This document shows, piece by piece, positions 47,991 to 57,171 of a stretch of 64,000 nt of DNA (position 1 is the stretch's first letter; every line of letters starts with the position of its first letter). This DNA comes from Clostridium tepidiprofundi DSM 19306. GTDB taxonomy: Bacteria; Bacillota; Clostridia; Clostridiales; Clostridiaceae. The translations under genes were made by a program, and so were the position numbers. The stretch lies in the NCBI RefSeq assembly GCF_001594005.1, contig NZ_LTBA01000008.1, positions 25,979 through 89,978 of the forward strand, given 5' to 3'. The notes under the pieces are model-generated. The model was not told the origin of the DNA. It did no database searches and saw only the letters and a program-made list of their open reading frames with translations.

Positions 47991-48788
47991 TCAGTTTTTG
48001 TTCTTAACCAAAATAAATCCTTTCCATTTTTTGTTTACTGCATATAAAAAATTACTGCTTCTATAATACCTATCTTTGCCCTTAAAATCACCTTTATAAT
48101 ATTTAGCATAATTGCTAGTAGGATCATAAGTTTCAAAGAAAAGATTGTCATCTACTATTCTATATCCTTTTACTATTATAAAGTATCTACTCCTCCCAAA
48201 ATAAAACTTACCTATTCTTTTCTGAAAGAATTTTTCCTTTTTAGGTGCATTCTCAAGATATCTTGAATCCATGCAAAATATCAAAATATTCCCATTATCA
48301 ATATTCTTTTTGATAATTTCTTCATCAACATTCTCACAAACATCATAGTCAATTTTATATTTAGCTAAATAATTTTCAACATCTTCATGTGTCCACAATT
48401 CTCCTAGATCTTTGCAATCTTTTCTAGCATCAATAACCGCATTCTTACCCCAATATTTATCATTATCATATTTAGCATCAAAATTCTTATTTGCCCATTT
48501 CGCTGCCATTACAGCACATGCTGGTCCACTATTGGTTTTGGAATATATACCTGTATTGCCTTTATCTATATACCAATCATAATTCCTATTACAACTCGAA
48601 TGTGCTGTTTCATGCTTACCAAGTCCCCATCTTGGATCAATATTGTAAACACCCAAACTCATAAGTATAGTATCCTTAAAGAAAAATATCAGTGTAATAA
48701 GCACAATTACACCAACCATAATCATTAACATTTTGAATATAAGTCTATCCCTTTTCTTTCTCCACGATTCATTTACATCACCTAGCAT
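47991..48788 (-). CDS. Membrane-anchored C39-like peptidase-fold protein, probably inactive
   Basis: A 265-residue protein: cytosolic basic start, one helix (20-42), then an outside domain. NSGPACAVMAAKWANKNF (87-104) and SRYFIIVKGYRIVDDNLFFETYDP (near 200) follow the plan of C39-type peptidases (NCGPxS... and GHFVVVxGY). The catalytic Cys before GP is Ser and the His is Arg/Tyr, though a Cys stands three residues later. It may be a binding protein or use a shifted Cys. It lies between the riboswitch and the spe operon and is transcribed alone. Confidence 0.65.
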   Translation of the reverse strand: MLGDVNESWRKKRDRLIFKMLMIMVGVIVLITLIFFFKDTILMSLGVYNIDPRWGLGKHETAHSSCNRNYDWYIDKGNTGIYSKTNSGPACAVMAAKWANKNFDAKYDNDKYWGKNAVIDARKDCKDLGELWTHEDVENYLAKYKIDYDVCENVDEEIIKKNIDNGNILIFCMDSRYLENAPKKEKFFQKRIGKFYFGRSRYFIIVKGYRIVDDNLFFETYDPTSNYAKYYKGDFKGKDRYYRSSNFLYAVNKKWKGFILVKNKN

Positions 48789-48949
48789 AACATACCCCCT
48801 TGATTATGACCCATAATATAAATTTTACCATACAATTCTTACATTTTCATTACTTAAATATTACACAATCGTAAGGAAAAAGAGCCTAAAACAAAACCCA
48901 TGCTGTTTTAAACTCTTAAATGTGAAATATCTTTGATAAAGCAAAAAGC

Positions 48950-48980
48950 TAAAACTCCCACCTATATTAAGTGGGAGCAT
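48950..48980 (-). terminator. Terminator-like hairpin of the spe operon
   Basis: On the minus strand CTCCCAC, loop, GTGGGAG, then TTTT. It also resembles the CTCCCACTT hairpin of the IS605-like remnants, so a remnant may have become the terminator. Confidence 0.65.
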
Positions 48981-48999
48981 TATAAAACTAGTAAATATA

Positions 49000-49848
49000 T
49001 TAAATTGCTAACACTAACTCTCTTAAAACTTTGCATGCAACAGCAGTAGATGTACCACTTGCATCATAATGAGGTGATAATTCCACCACATCTGCACCAA
49101 CTATATTTAATACTTTTATCTTTCTTATTGCTTCCATCATATCATTAAATGAAATACCACCTGGTTCAATAGTACCAGTTCCTGGAAATATAGAAGGATC
49201 CAATATATCTAAGTCAATTGTGACGTATACAGGCTTATCACCTATCTCCTTAATAGCTTCTTCTATACCATTACAATTAAATTTATTTAATATAGTGTGT
49301 TCATTAGCCCAATCAAACTCGTACTTTTCTCCGGATCTAATACCAAATTGATATATTCTCTTATCTCCAACAAAATCCCAAACTCTTCTTATAACAGATG
49401 CATGAGATAGTTTTTCACCTAAATAATCTTCTCTCAAATCCGTATGAGCATCAAAATGTATAACATACAATTCTTTGTATTTATCGTAAACAGCTCTAAC
49501 TGCTGGAAGAGTAACTAAGTGCTCTCCTCCAATCATAACAGGTATTTTATCATCTTTTATAATATCTTTAGTGAATTTCTCTATCATATTAAGAACTTTT
49601 TCAGTATTTCCAAATGGAAATTCTAAATCACCTGCATCAAATACTTTTACTTCTTCTAAATCTCTATCCAGATATGGACTATATGTTTCAAGACCATATG
49701 ATTCATTTCTCATTATGCTTGGTGCAAATCTAGTTCCCGGCCTAAATGAAGTTGTTCCATCAAAAGGACTTCCAAATACAACTATATCTGATTCTTCGTA
49801 TTCATTGTCAAATCCTATAAATGTAAAAACATTCTTACACAGTTTCAT
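49000..49848 (-). CDS. speB: Agmatinase
   Basis: A 282-residue ureohydrolase that splits agmatine to putrescine and urea. The two-manganese site is seen in GGEHLVT near 112, DAHTDLRED near 137 and TIDLDILDPS near 213, with a final ElsPhYD motif (VELSPHYD). It starts 14 bases inside the end of speE, which signals translational coupling, and ends the speA-D-E-B order. GGAGATG lies upstream of the ATG. Confidence 0.95.
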   Translation of the reverse strand: MKLCKNVFTFIGFDNEYEESDIVVFGSPFDGTTSFRPGTRFAPSIMRNESYGLETYSPYLDRDLEEVKVFDAGDLEFPFGNTEKVLNMIEKFTKDIIKDDKIPVMIGGEHLVTLPAVRAVYDKYKELYVIHFDAHTDLREDYLGEKLSHASVIRRVWDFVGDKRIYQFGIRSGEKYEFDWANEHTILNKFNCNGIEEAIKEIGDKPVYVTIDLDILDPSIFPGTGTIEPGGISFNDMMEAIRKIKVLNIVGADVVELSPHYDASGTSTAVACKVLRELVLAI

Positions 49849-50689
49849 CTTCTAGCATCTCCTTAACAAATGTCGGTAATGCAAATGAACCCACATGAAT
49901 ATCGGTATTGTAATATTTTGTTTTAAGTCCTAATGCATTCCATTTGTTAGCATCTAAGCCTTTAATAGGATCAATTCCTTTCGAAGCAAATCCAAATAAC
50001 CAATGTCCTGATGGATAAGTTGGAATATGAAACTGATATACCTTTGAAACTTCAAATACATTCTTAATCTTTCTATGAGCTCTTTTCATTTCTTTTGAAT
50101 CACGTTCATAGTAAGGACTCTCATGTTGATTTATCAAAATACCATTCTTAGTTAATGCTCTGTAGCAATTTCTATAAAATTCAATTGTAAACAATCCTTC
50201 TCCAGGACCAACAGGATCTGTAGAATCAACGATTATAAGGTCATATTCATTTTCTTTATCTTCAACAAATTTTATACCATCTTCAAAATAAAGCGAAACT
50301 CTCTCATCATTCAATTTACATGCTGTTTGAGGAATATATTGCTCACATGATCTAACAACAACCTCATCTATCTCAACCATATCTATCTTTTTTATATTTT
50401 TATATCTTGTAAGTTCTCTTACAGAACCACCATCCCCACCACCAATTACTAATACATTTTGAATATTAGGATTTACAGCCATTGGCACATGTGATATCAT
50501 TTCGTGATAAACAAATTCATCTTTTTCAGTTACCATAACAAGCCCATCTATTGTAAGCAGCTTTCCAAATTCGTAAGTCTCAAAAATATCTATCTGCTGG
50601 AAAGGACTCTTCTTAGAATAAATGTGTTCTTTAACTTTAATAGAAAATTTAACATTATCAGTATGATTCTCAGTATACCATAGTTCCAT
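49835..50689 (-). CDS. speE: Spermidine synthase
   Basis: A 284-residue aminopropyltransferase that joins decarboxylated SAM to putrescine. Motifs: VLVIGGGDGGSVREL near 85, the acceptor-binding DSTDPVGPGEGLF near 155, and the catalytic YHE-type gate MVTEKDEFVYHEMI near 60. Length fits bacterial SpeE. GGAGTGAT precedes the ATG. It lies about 28 bases after speD. Confidence 0.96.
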   Translation of the reverse strand: MELWYTENHTDNVKFSIKVKEHIYSKKSPFQQIDIFETYEFGKLLTIDGLVMVTEKDEFVYHEMISHVPMAVNPNIQNVLVIGGGDGGSVRELTRYKNIKKIDMVEIDEVVVRSCEQYIPQTACKLNDERVSLYFEDGIKFVEDKENEYDLIIVDSTDPVGPGEGLFTIEFYRNCYRALTKNGILINQHESPYYERDSKEMKRAHRKIKNVFEVSKVYQFHIPTYPSGHWLFGFASKGIDPIKGLDANKWNALGLKTKYYNTDIHVGSFALPTFVKEMLEDETV

Positions 50690-50717
50690 ATTATCACTCC
50701 TATATGTGTATTTTGCT

Positions 50718-51137
50718 CTATTTATCCATATCAGGTTTAAACTTTACTTCGCTATATTGTCCATTTGAAAAATGCTTGATTTTATCAACGATTCCTCTTG
50801 CAACTTCAGTTGTTTCACTTTTTTCAGCTTTTAAAACATCATCTAGAAAATCAAATGCTTTCCACGGATCAACACTATTTCCACAAGTAAACAAATCAAC
50901 TGCTGCATATCCATATTCTGGCCATGTATGAATTGTTAAATGCGATTCTTGAATAATTACTGCTCCACTTACTCCCCATGGATTAAACATATGAAAACAA
51001 CTCTGAACAATAGTAGCATTGGCTCTTTTAGCTGCTTCATTCATATATTTTTCTATTAAATCATGATTGTTTAATATATCCTTATCACAATTATAAAATT
51101 CAACTAAAATATGTCTGCCTAATTGCTCAATATTCAT
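50718..51137 (-). CDS. speD: S-adenosylmethionine decarboxylase proenzyme
   Basis: A 139-residue class 1B (short prokaryotic) AdoMetDC. The self-cleavage site is in [11 protein letters not shown] near residue 63 (Glu-Ser bond; the Ser becomes the pyruvoyl group). FTCG motif near 83 holds the catalytic Cys. I use the ATG at 51137 with GGAG nine bases upstream; the open frame to 51212 overlaps the leader. It supplies aminopropyl donor for SpeE and has its own promoter in the 266-bp gap after speA. Confidence 0.95.
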   Translation of the reverse strand: MNIEQLGRHILVEFYNCDKDILNNHDLIEKYMNEAAKRANATIVQSCFHMFNPWGVSGAVIIQESHLTIHTWPEYGYAAVDLFTCGNSVDPWKAFDFLDDVLKAEKSETTEVARGIVDKIKHFSNGQYSEVKFKPDMDK

Positions 51138-51272
51138 CTCACATTTCTCCTTTAATATATTTATATTTAAAATTTCTTTCCATAAGTTATTTTTGAAAGC
51201 TCTCAACCACATATGCTTTTAAAACAAAAATCCAAGTTTAAGAACCTAATAAATATAACTTAAAAATGTTTA

Positions 51273-51295
51273 GTAAACTTAAACTTAAAGTTTAC
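51273..51295. promoter_or_regulatory. Palindrome at the predicted speD transcript start
   Basis: GTAAACTT and AAGTTTAC (eight bases each) around a seven-base centre, beginning at about the predicted +1. It could be an operator or a 5' mRNA hairpin. Confidence 0.45.
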
Positions 51296-51301
51296 ATATA
51301 A

Positions 51302-51330
51302 TTAATATAATATTTTTATATTCTTGTCAA
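51302..51330 (-). promoter_or_regulatory. Probable promoter of speD
   Basis: On the minus strand TTGACA, 17 bp, TATTAA, in the gap between speA and speD. Confidence 0.55.
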
Positions 51331-51403
51331 TAAAAAATGTATTAATTTTATCAATTTTGTAAGATTTCAATTTCTTATAAGTGAAAAATTAAAACTTTTC
51401 ACC

Positions 51404-52855
51404 CTAGCTTCCTAGAACCTTAATATATTCGACATCAGGATCTGCTGTATCTGTAAGCATACTATGTTGCTTCTTTAAAAATTTAATATATTCTATCATT
51501 CTCTTAGTAATCCTCTCACCAGGAGCAACTATTGGAATCCCTGGTGGATACGCCATTACAGATTCTCCACTAATTTCACCTTCAGCTTCTTCAAGTCTAA
51601 TTATTCTTTTTCTAGCATAAAATGCATCTCTCGGAGATACTATTACTTCTGGATTCTCCAATATAACCTTTTCAAATTTCTTTTTATTTCCTTTATATTT
51701 TATACTCATGTCTTTCAATGCCATTACCAAACTATTCAATGATTCTTCTGTATCTCCCACACTTACAATTGCAAGAATATTGTACGCATCTCCAAGCTCT
51801 ACTTGTATATTATATTTATCTCTCAAAATATCATATGCCTCAAAACCCGTTATCCCTAAGCCTGTAACATTTACTCCTAATTTTGTTTCATCAAAATCAT
51901 ATACACCTAACTTTCCAATCATTTCTTTTCCGAAAGCATACAAACCCTCAATATTATTTATTTGATTTCGAGCATTTCTTGTTATACGCAATATATCTTC
52001 AAATATCCTATTTCCCTCAACTGCCAATCTTTTTCTAGCTACATCAAGACTGGTCATTAAAATATATGAAGCACTTGTTGTTTGTGTCAAGTTTAATATA
52101 GTTTTAACAGTATTTTTATCAATCATACCTTCATTTAATAAAAGTACTGAACTCTGCGTTAGTGAACCTCCAGTTTTGTGTAAACTTACTGCTGCCATAT
52201 CTGCTCCTAATTCCATAGCATCCTTAGGAAATTCTTCGTGAAATTTCAAATGAGCACCATGTGCCTCATCAACCAATACGCTCATTCCATTTTTATGAGC
52301 TATATCTATTATATTTTCAATTTCTGAAACAGCACCATAGTAAGTTGGATTTACTAAAAACACTGCTTTTGCATCAGGATTATTAATTATAGCTTCTTCA
52401 ACATTTTTAGCAGTAACACCATTTGCTATACCTAATTCGTAATCAGTTTCTGGTTGTATATAGACTGGTATAGCTCCGCTCAGTATTAATCCATTAGTCG
52501 CAGATTTATGAGCATTTCTAGGTATTATAATTTTTTCACCCGGCTTACATACACTCATTATCATAGCTTGAACTCCAGAAGTTGTCCCGTTAACCAAAAA
52601 GAATGCACAATCAGCAAAATATGCCTCTGCCATTAGCTCTTCAGCCTCTTTAATTACACTAATAGGGTTACTAATATTATCAAGTGGTTTCATTGAATTC
52701 ACGTCAATTCTCATCAATCGCTCACCAACAAACTCCGTGAATTCAGGCAATCCTTTACCATGTTTATGGCCCGGAACATCAAATGGTACAACATTTTTAC
52801 TATCATATTTTTTTAAAGCCTCAAATAATGGAGCTATATTTTGATTTCCACTCAA
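51404..52855 (-). CDS. speA: Arginine decarboxylase, fold I Orn/Lys/Arg type
   Basis: A 483-residue PLP enzyme of the Orn/Lys/Arg decarboxylase family. DVPGHKHGKG near 22 and LVDEAHGAHL near 195 are conserved, and the PLP Lys is in VSLHKTGGSLTQSS near 228. The C-terminal domain has YPPGIPIVAPGE. The substrate is assigned by context: speB downstream acts on agmatine, so arginine is the likely substrate. I use the TTG at 52855 with GAGGTG upstream; the GTG at 52861 sits on that site. Confidence 0.92.
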   Translation of the reverse strand: MSGNQNIAPLFEALKKYDSKNVVPFDVPGHKHGKGLPEFTEFVGERLMRIDVNSMKPLDNISNPISVIKEAEELMAEAYFADCAFFLVNGTTSGVQAMIMSVCKPGEKIIIPRNAHKSATNGLILSGAIPVYIQPETDYELGIANGVTAKNVEEAIINNPDAKAVFLVNPTYYGAVSEIENIIDIAHKNGMSVLVDEAHGAHLKFHEEFPKDAMELGADMAAVSLHKTGGSLTQSSVLLLNEGMIDKNTVKTILNLTQTTSASYILMTSLDVARKRLAVEGNRIFEDILRITRNARNQINNIEGLYAFGKEMIGKLGVYDFDETKLGVNVTGLGITGFEAYDILRDKYNIQVELGDAYNILAIVSVGDTEESLNSLVMALKDMSIKYKGNKKKFEKVILENPEVIVSPRDAFYARKRIIRLEEAEGEISGESVMAYPPGIPIVAPGERITKRMIEYIKFLKKQHSMLTDTADPDVEYIKVLGS

Positions 52856-52880
52856 TTCCACTCACCTCTTTTATTTAATA

Positions 52881-53420
52881 CTAAAAATTTGGTGGAGTAA
52901 TTACCCATAAAACTTTTGCTTTACTCTTTCCTGAATTAGAAATAGTATGCACAAAATTAGCTTTATAATAAAAGCTATCTCCTTTTTTAGCTCTATATTT
53001 TCTACTCCCAATATGTATGAATACACTTCCAGATATTACATACCCAAACACTTCTCCTTCATGAGGTTGAATTTCTTTATACTGACCTTCTCTATCTAAT
53101 TCTAAAAGAATTGGCTCCATTGCATTTTTTTGAGCATTAGGTATAATCCAATTCACAATGTATTTATTTTCACTATCTTCATTAACAAAAATATCATCTT
53201 TGGAAAACACTATTTTTTCTTCAACCTGTTCATTAAAAAAATCTCTCAAATTTGTTCCAAGGCTTTCTAAAATATCAACTAATGTAGCTATTGATGGGGA
53301 TGTTAAATCCCTTTCAACCTGCGATATAAAACCTTTAGTAAGCTCACATCTATTAGCTAATTCTTCTTGAGTTAATCCGTTTTGAACTCTAAGTTGCCTT
53401 ATCTTTGTACCGATTTTCAA
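52881..53420 (-). CDS. XRE-cupin transcriptional regulator (PuuR-like)
   Basis: A 179-residue regulator: HTH_XRE at residues 5-60 (IRQLRVQNGLTQEELANRCELTKGFISQVER, given in part) and a C-terminal cupin barrel (about 105-178: PHEGEVFGYVISGSVFIHIG). This layout is found in regulators that sense polyamines or related small molecules. It lies 25 bases before speA in the same direction, so it probably leads and controls the spe operon. Start is TTG with AGAGGTG upstream. Confidence 0.88.
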   Translation of the reverse strand: MKIGTKIRQLRVQNGLTQEELANRCELTKGFISQVERDLTSPSIATLVDILESLGTNLRDFFNEQVEEKIVFSKDDIFVNEDSENKYIVNWIIPNAQKNAMEPILLELDREGQYKEIQPHEGEVFGYVISGSVFIHIGSRKYRAKKGDSFYYKANFVHTISNSGKSKAKVLWVITPPNF

Positions 53421-53464
53421 AAAATCACCTCTATTATAATGTAATTAGCCATTAATAACAATTG

Positions 53465-53478
53465 TTTATAATTATAAA
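53465..53478. promoter_or_regulatory. Palindrome in the regulator/glnA intergenic region
   Basis: TTTATAATTATAAA is a perfect 14-base palindrome between the divergent regulator and glutamine synthetase genes. It is a possible operator, though such AT palindromes also arise by chance. Confidence 0.3.
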
Positions 53479-53609
53479 ACTATATGTTTATAAAAACTAA
53501 ACTCTAACTTGATTTATTATACTTCTTTTGTTTTATTAAATCAATATTTTTTTACACTTTATTTTAATGAAATTTTATTTTGTAATATATTTCATTTTTC
53601 AAAAAATTA

Positions 53610-53638
53610 TTGACATTTTATTATTGTTGTAATAGAAT
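53610..53638 (+). promoter_or_regulatory. Promoter of the glutamine synthetase gene
   Basis: TTGACA, exactly 17 bp, TAGAAT; the predicted start lies about 25 bases before the TTG start codon. Confidence 0.75.
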
Positions 53639-53669
53639 TTAAAATTATTATGAAATGGAGGTAACTGCT

Positions 53670-55565
53670 TTGATTAAAGATTTAGTATACGTTATTCCAA
53701 AAGAAAAACATTCTGAAAAGGATATAAGGTCTATTTTAGAACGTCATAGTGAAATAAAATTTGTTTCTCTAGTTGGTGTTGATTTGTCTGGAAATGACAC
53801 CGATGAAAAAATACCTATAAAAATATTTTTAGACGATATATATGCTTTCCTTAAAGGTGCAGTCCAAACAGATGGTTCATCAGTCGTTCTCCCTGGCATA
53901 GCTACACTAAATGATGCAAAATTGGATATGGTACCTGATGTAGATTGTAATTGGTTTATTGACTATAATTATGAAAATATTGACCCTAAAACAAATAATC
54001 CCATAGGCACGCTCAAAATACCTTGTTTTTTATATCATAACAACAATGCCGTAGATTCTAGGTCAATACTTAAAAATTCAATAAAATATTTCAAATCCAA
54101 ATTACTACATTTGTTTAAAACTCATCCTCATTCACTCAAAGCTTTTAACATAAACTATGATGATATAGAAGATATCTCTCTAACTTCAGCAACAGAACTT
54201 GAATTTTGGGTTAAAACACCTAACGATGAAGCTCATGTAGAACAACTATCTACATCTCAGGTCTTGAAAGAACAGTACTGGACAAGAACAAAAGGCTCTG
54301 TTAGAACTGCACTTGAACAGTCATTGATACTCCTAGAAAACTATGGACTTGAACCTGAAATGGGTCATAAAGAAGTTGGCGGTGTTAAAGCTCAATTGGA
54401 TAAATCAGGAATGCTTACACACATAATGGAACAACTTGAAATCGATTGGAAATATTCAAACGCTATTCAAGCTGCTGATAATGAACTATTTGTAAGAAAC
54501 ATAGTAAAAGAAACATTTAGAAGAAATGGATTGGATGTAACTTTCCTTGCAAAACCCATTAATAATGTAGCTGGAAGCGGCGAACATACTCATATAGGAG
54601 TTGCTGCAAAACTCAAAAATGGTAAAATAGTTAATTTATTCACTGCACCTAAAGACCAATATATGAGCATTATAGGATATGGTGCATTAATGGGAATACT
54701 TAAAAATTATGAAATAATAAATCCATTCATTTCTGCAACAAATGACTCCTTAAGAAGACTTAAGCCTGGATTTGAAGCACCAGTTTGTACAGTTACCTCA
54801 ATAGGTTATTCGCCAGAAGTTCCTTCTAGGAATAGAACTGTACTCATTGGACTTATAAGAGATATGGAAAATACTCTAGCTTCAAGATTTGAATTAAGAT
54901 CTCCTAATCCTCATACAAATACCTATTTGGTACTTGCTTCCATGTACATGTGCATGATAGATGGTATTAATTATGCTATTTCAAGTAACAAATCTGAAAA
55001 TGACTTGCTAACTGAACTGTCAAAAAATTATGGTGAAAATGCTGATTATTTAGAAAAAAATAGAGCATACAGAAGTGAAAAAGATATTTTTGAAGATTTT
55101 ACAGATGAAGAACGCACAAAACTATTCGGAAAAGCTCCTCAAACAGTTTTTGAAAATTTAAAATCACTTGACACTTTGCATGACAAATTAAATGTTTTAA
55201 AACAAGAAGATATATTTAATGAAAATATATTAAATAGCTATAAATTAGCAATACTAACTAGATGGATTACCGAGATTTCAAATAGAATTATAAATGACTA
55301 TAGAGATGAAATCAGAAAATGTAAAATGCTTCATAATCCTGAAAAAGCAATTGATTTAGATGCAATAAACTGGCAAAAAATAGATACTCTAAGGCACTAT
55401 ATAATGAAGGATACTTATTCAAATAAAAGCCTATTTACCAGAATTAATGAAGCAATCGACTCAAGAGATTATGAACTTACTTCAATACTTCAAATAGAAT
55501 TGGATAACAAAATGAACGAACTTAGACATCTTTATGATATATATGTCAAGAATCTTTTGCTTTAA
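53670..55565 (+). CDS. glnA: Glutamine synthetase, large clostridial type
   Basis: A 631-residue glutamine synthetase, longer than GSI (about 450). Motifs: TELEFW near 180 with the metal Glu, GHKEVGGVKAQLD near 230, and the ATP/glutamate loop AGSGEHTHIG near 298; RFELRSPNPHTNTYL near 410 fits the Arg substrate-binding segment. A C-terminal helical tail of about 150 residues is added. I place the start at the TTG at 53670, with GGAGG seven bases upstream; the ATG at 53655 contains the ribosome site. Transcribed alone from its own promoter. Confidence 0.9.
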   Translation: MIKDLVYVIPKEKHSEKDIRSILERHSEIKFVSLVGVDLSGNDTDEKIPIKIFLDDIYAFLKGAVQTDGSSVVLPGIATLNDAKLDMVPDVDCNWFIDYNYENIDPKTNNPIGTLKIPCFLYHNNNAVDSRSILKNSIKYFKSKLLHLFKTHPHSLKAFNINYDDIEDISLTSATELEFWVKTPNDEAHVEQLSTSQVLKEQYWTRTKGSVRTALEQSLILLENYGLEPEMGHKEVGGVKAQLDKSGMLTHIMEQLEIDWKYSNAIQAADNELFVRNIVKETFRRNGLDVTFLAKPINNVAGSGEHTHIGVAAKLKNGKIVNLFTAPKDQYMSIIGYGALMGILKNYEIINPFISATNDSLRRLKPGFEAPVCTVTSIGYSPEVPSRNRTVLIGLIRDMENTLASRFELRSPNPHTNTYLVLASMYMCMIDGINYAISSNKSENDLLTELSKNYGENADYLEKNRAYRSEKDIFEDFTDEERTKLFGKAPQTVFENLKSLDTLHDKLNVLKQEDIFNENILNSYKLAILTRWITEISNRIINDYRDEIRKCKMLHNPEKAIDLDAINWQKIDTLRHYIMKDTYSNKSLFTRINEAIDSRDYELTSILQIELDNKMNELRHLYDIYVKNLLL

Positions 55566-55627
55566 TATTTTTTATATGGGATATTTGATTATCATTGTGG
55601 TTACAATATGCTTGAGGTGATATTGTA

Positions 55628-57058
55628 ATGCAATTATCCACTAAACTAGCCTATAATAAGCAAACTTTAAGCAAAAGGCTTCCTATAGGAAAAAGCTTTG
55701 ACATAGTAGGAAGAGATTTTAATATTGGAAATATAAGTGCATATTTACTATTTATTGATGGATTTGTTAAAGATCAGATTTTGCTTTTTATTATTGAGAG
55801 GCTTCAAAATCTTAGTATAAACAAACTAAATTCTGAAGATATTAAAAAACTAATTCAAAAAGAAATTGCTTATATAGAAATAACAACATTCAACAATTTT
55901 GAAGATATGGAAACACCTCTTCTTTCAGGTGCTGTTGCACTATTTGTTGATACTCAGGATAAAGGAATAATTTTAGATGTTAGAGAATATCCTGTCAGAG
56001 GACCCCAGGAACCAGACCTTGAAAAAGTAACAAGGGGTCCTAGAGATGGGCTTGTAGAAACAATTATTTTTAATACAGCCTTAATAAGAAGGAGAGTTAG
56101 AGATCCAAATTTGATTTTTGAAATCACAAATGTTGGTACACAATCAAGAAGTGATGTAGCTATTGGTTATATAGATAACGTAGTTGACCATGAGCTATTA
56201 AAACAAATAAAAGATAAACTAAACAATATAAATGTGAATGCTTTGGTTATGGCAGAAAAAACATTAGCAGAACTATTAATTGATAAAAAGTGGTATAATC
56301 CTCTACCTCAAATTAGATTTACAGAACGTCCTGATGTTGTAGCTGCTCACCTTTATGAAGGTCATATTGCACTTATTGTAGATACATCACCAAGTGTAAT
56401 GCTCTTGCCTGTTACAATATTTCATTTTACGCAGCATGCAGAAGATTACTATCAATATCCTATGGTGGGCACATATTTGAAATGGATTCGTTTTATAGCA
56501 ATGTTTTTAGCTTTCATAATGACACCTTTATGGCTTTTTTTAGTATACAATGTAGATAAATTACCTTCTTTTTTACAGTTTATAGGGCCTAAAAAGTCAA
56601 GTTCAATACCACTATTACTTCAGTTTATAATATTAGAATTTGGCATTGATTTTTTAAGACTTGCTTCGATACACACTCCTAATGCATTAACTACACCAAT
56701 GGGCATCATAGGAGGGCTGTTGCTTGGTAACTTAGCTGTTCAAGTAGGTTGGTTTGTTCCTGAAACAATTTTATATATGGCAATAGCTGGAATAGGAACA
56801 TTTGCTTCACCATGCATAGAATTCGGTATGGCAATTAGAATGTTCAGATTATTCCTTCTTGTATTAACAGGTTTATTCAAAAATATAGGGTTTGTAACAG
56901 GTATTATCATAATCTCAATAATTGTATGTACAACTAAAACATTTGGCAAACACTCATATTTATGGCCTCTTATTCCTTTTGACAAATCAGCATTTTTAAA
57001 TGTATTTTTAAGAAGACCTATACCTGAAATGTCTAAAAGAAAATCAACTAAGCAATGA
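55628..57058 (+). CDS. spoVAF: Stage V sporulation protein AF (GerA-family)
   Basis: A 476-residue member of the GerAA/SpoVAF family, closer to SpoVAF: EYPVRGPQEPDLEKVTRGPRDG near 120, FTERPDVVAAHLYEGH near 233, PSVMLLPVTIFHFTQHAEDYYQ and the C-terminal SYLWPLIPFDKSAFLNVFLRRP end (given in part). SpoVAF is associated with the SpoVA channel and germinant receptors. It is normally in the spoVA operon; here no spoVA gene adjoins. GAGGTGAT precedes the ATG. It follows glnA by 62 bases without a terminator between, so read-through is possible. Confidence 0.88.
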   Translation: MQLSTKLAYNKQTLSKRLPIGKSFDIVGRDFNIGNISAYLLFIDGFVKDQILLFIIERLQNLSINKLNSEDIKKLIQKEIAYIEITTFNNFEDMETPLLSGAVALFVDTQDKGIILDVREYPVRGPQEPDLEKVTRGPRDGLVETIIFNTALIRRRVRDPNLIFEITNVGTQSRSDVAIGYIDNVVDHELLKQIKDKLNNINVNALVMAEKTLAELLIDKKWYNPLPQIRFTERPDVVAAHLYEGHIALIVDTSPSVMLLPVTIFHFTQHAEDYYQYPMVGTYLKWIRFIAMFLAFIMTPLWLFLVYNVDKLPSFLQFIGPKKSSSIPLLLQFIILEFGIDFLRLASIHTPNALTTPMGIIGGLLLGNLAVQVGWFVPETILYMAIAGIGTFASPCIEFGMAIRMFRLFLLVLTGLFKNIGFVTGIIIISIIVCTTKTFGKHSYLWPLIPFDKSAFLNVFLRRPIPEMSKRKSTKQ

Positions 57059-57073
57059 TTAAAACAATAATCT

Positions 57074-57122
57074 AAAAAAGAAAGGCTATTCACCTATTCA
57101 CGAACAAATAGCCTTTCTTTTA
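57074..57122 (+). terminator. Bidirectional terminator after spoVAF
   Basis: AAAGAAAGGCTATT and AATAGCCTTTCTTT form a 14-base stem; T on the plus and A on the minus side make it serve both converging genes. Confidence 0.85.
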
Positions 57123-57171
57123 ATCATTTACAAGTGAATTAACCCTTTTGATTTTCATATTTCTATACCTT

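Noticed and set aside
47832..48047. A 71-codon plus-strand frame
   Set aside because: It lies antisense to the cobalamin riboswitch and has no supporting ribosome site or similarity.
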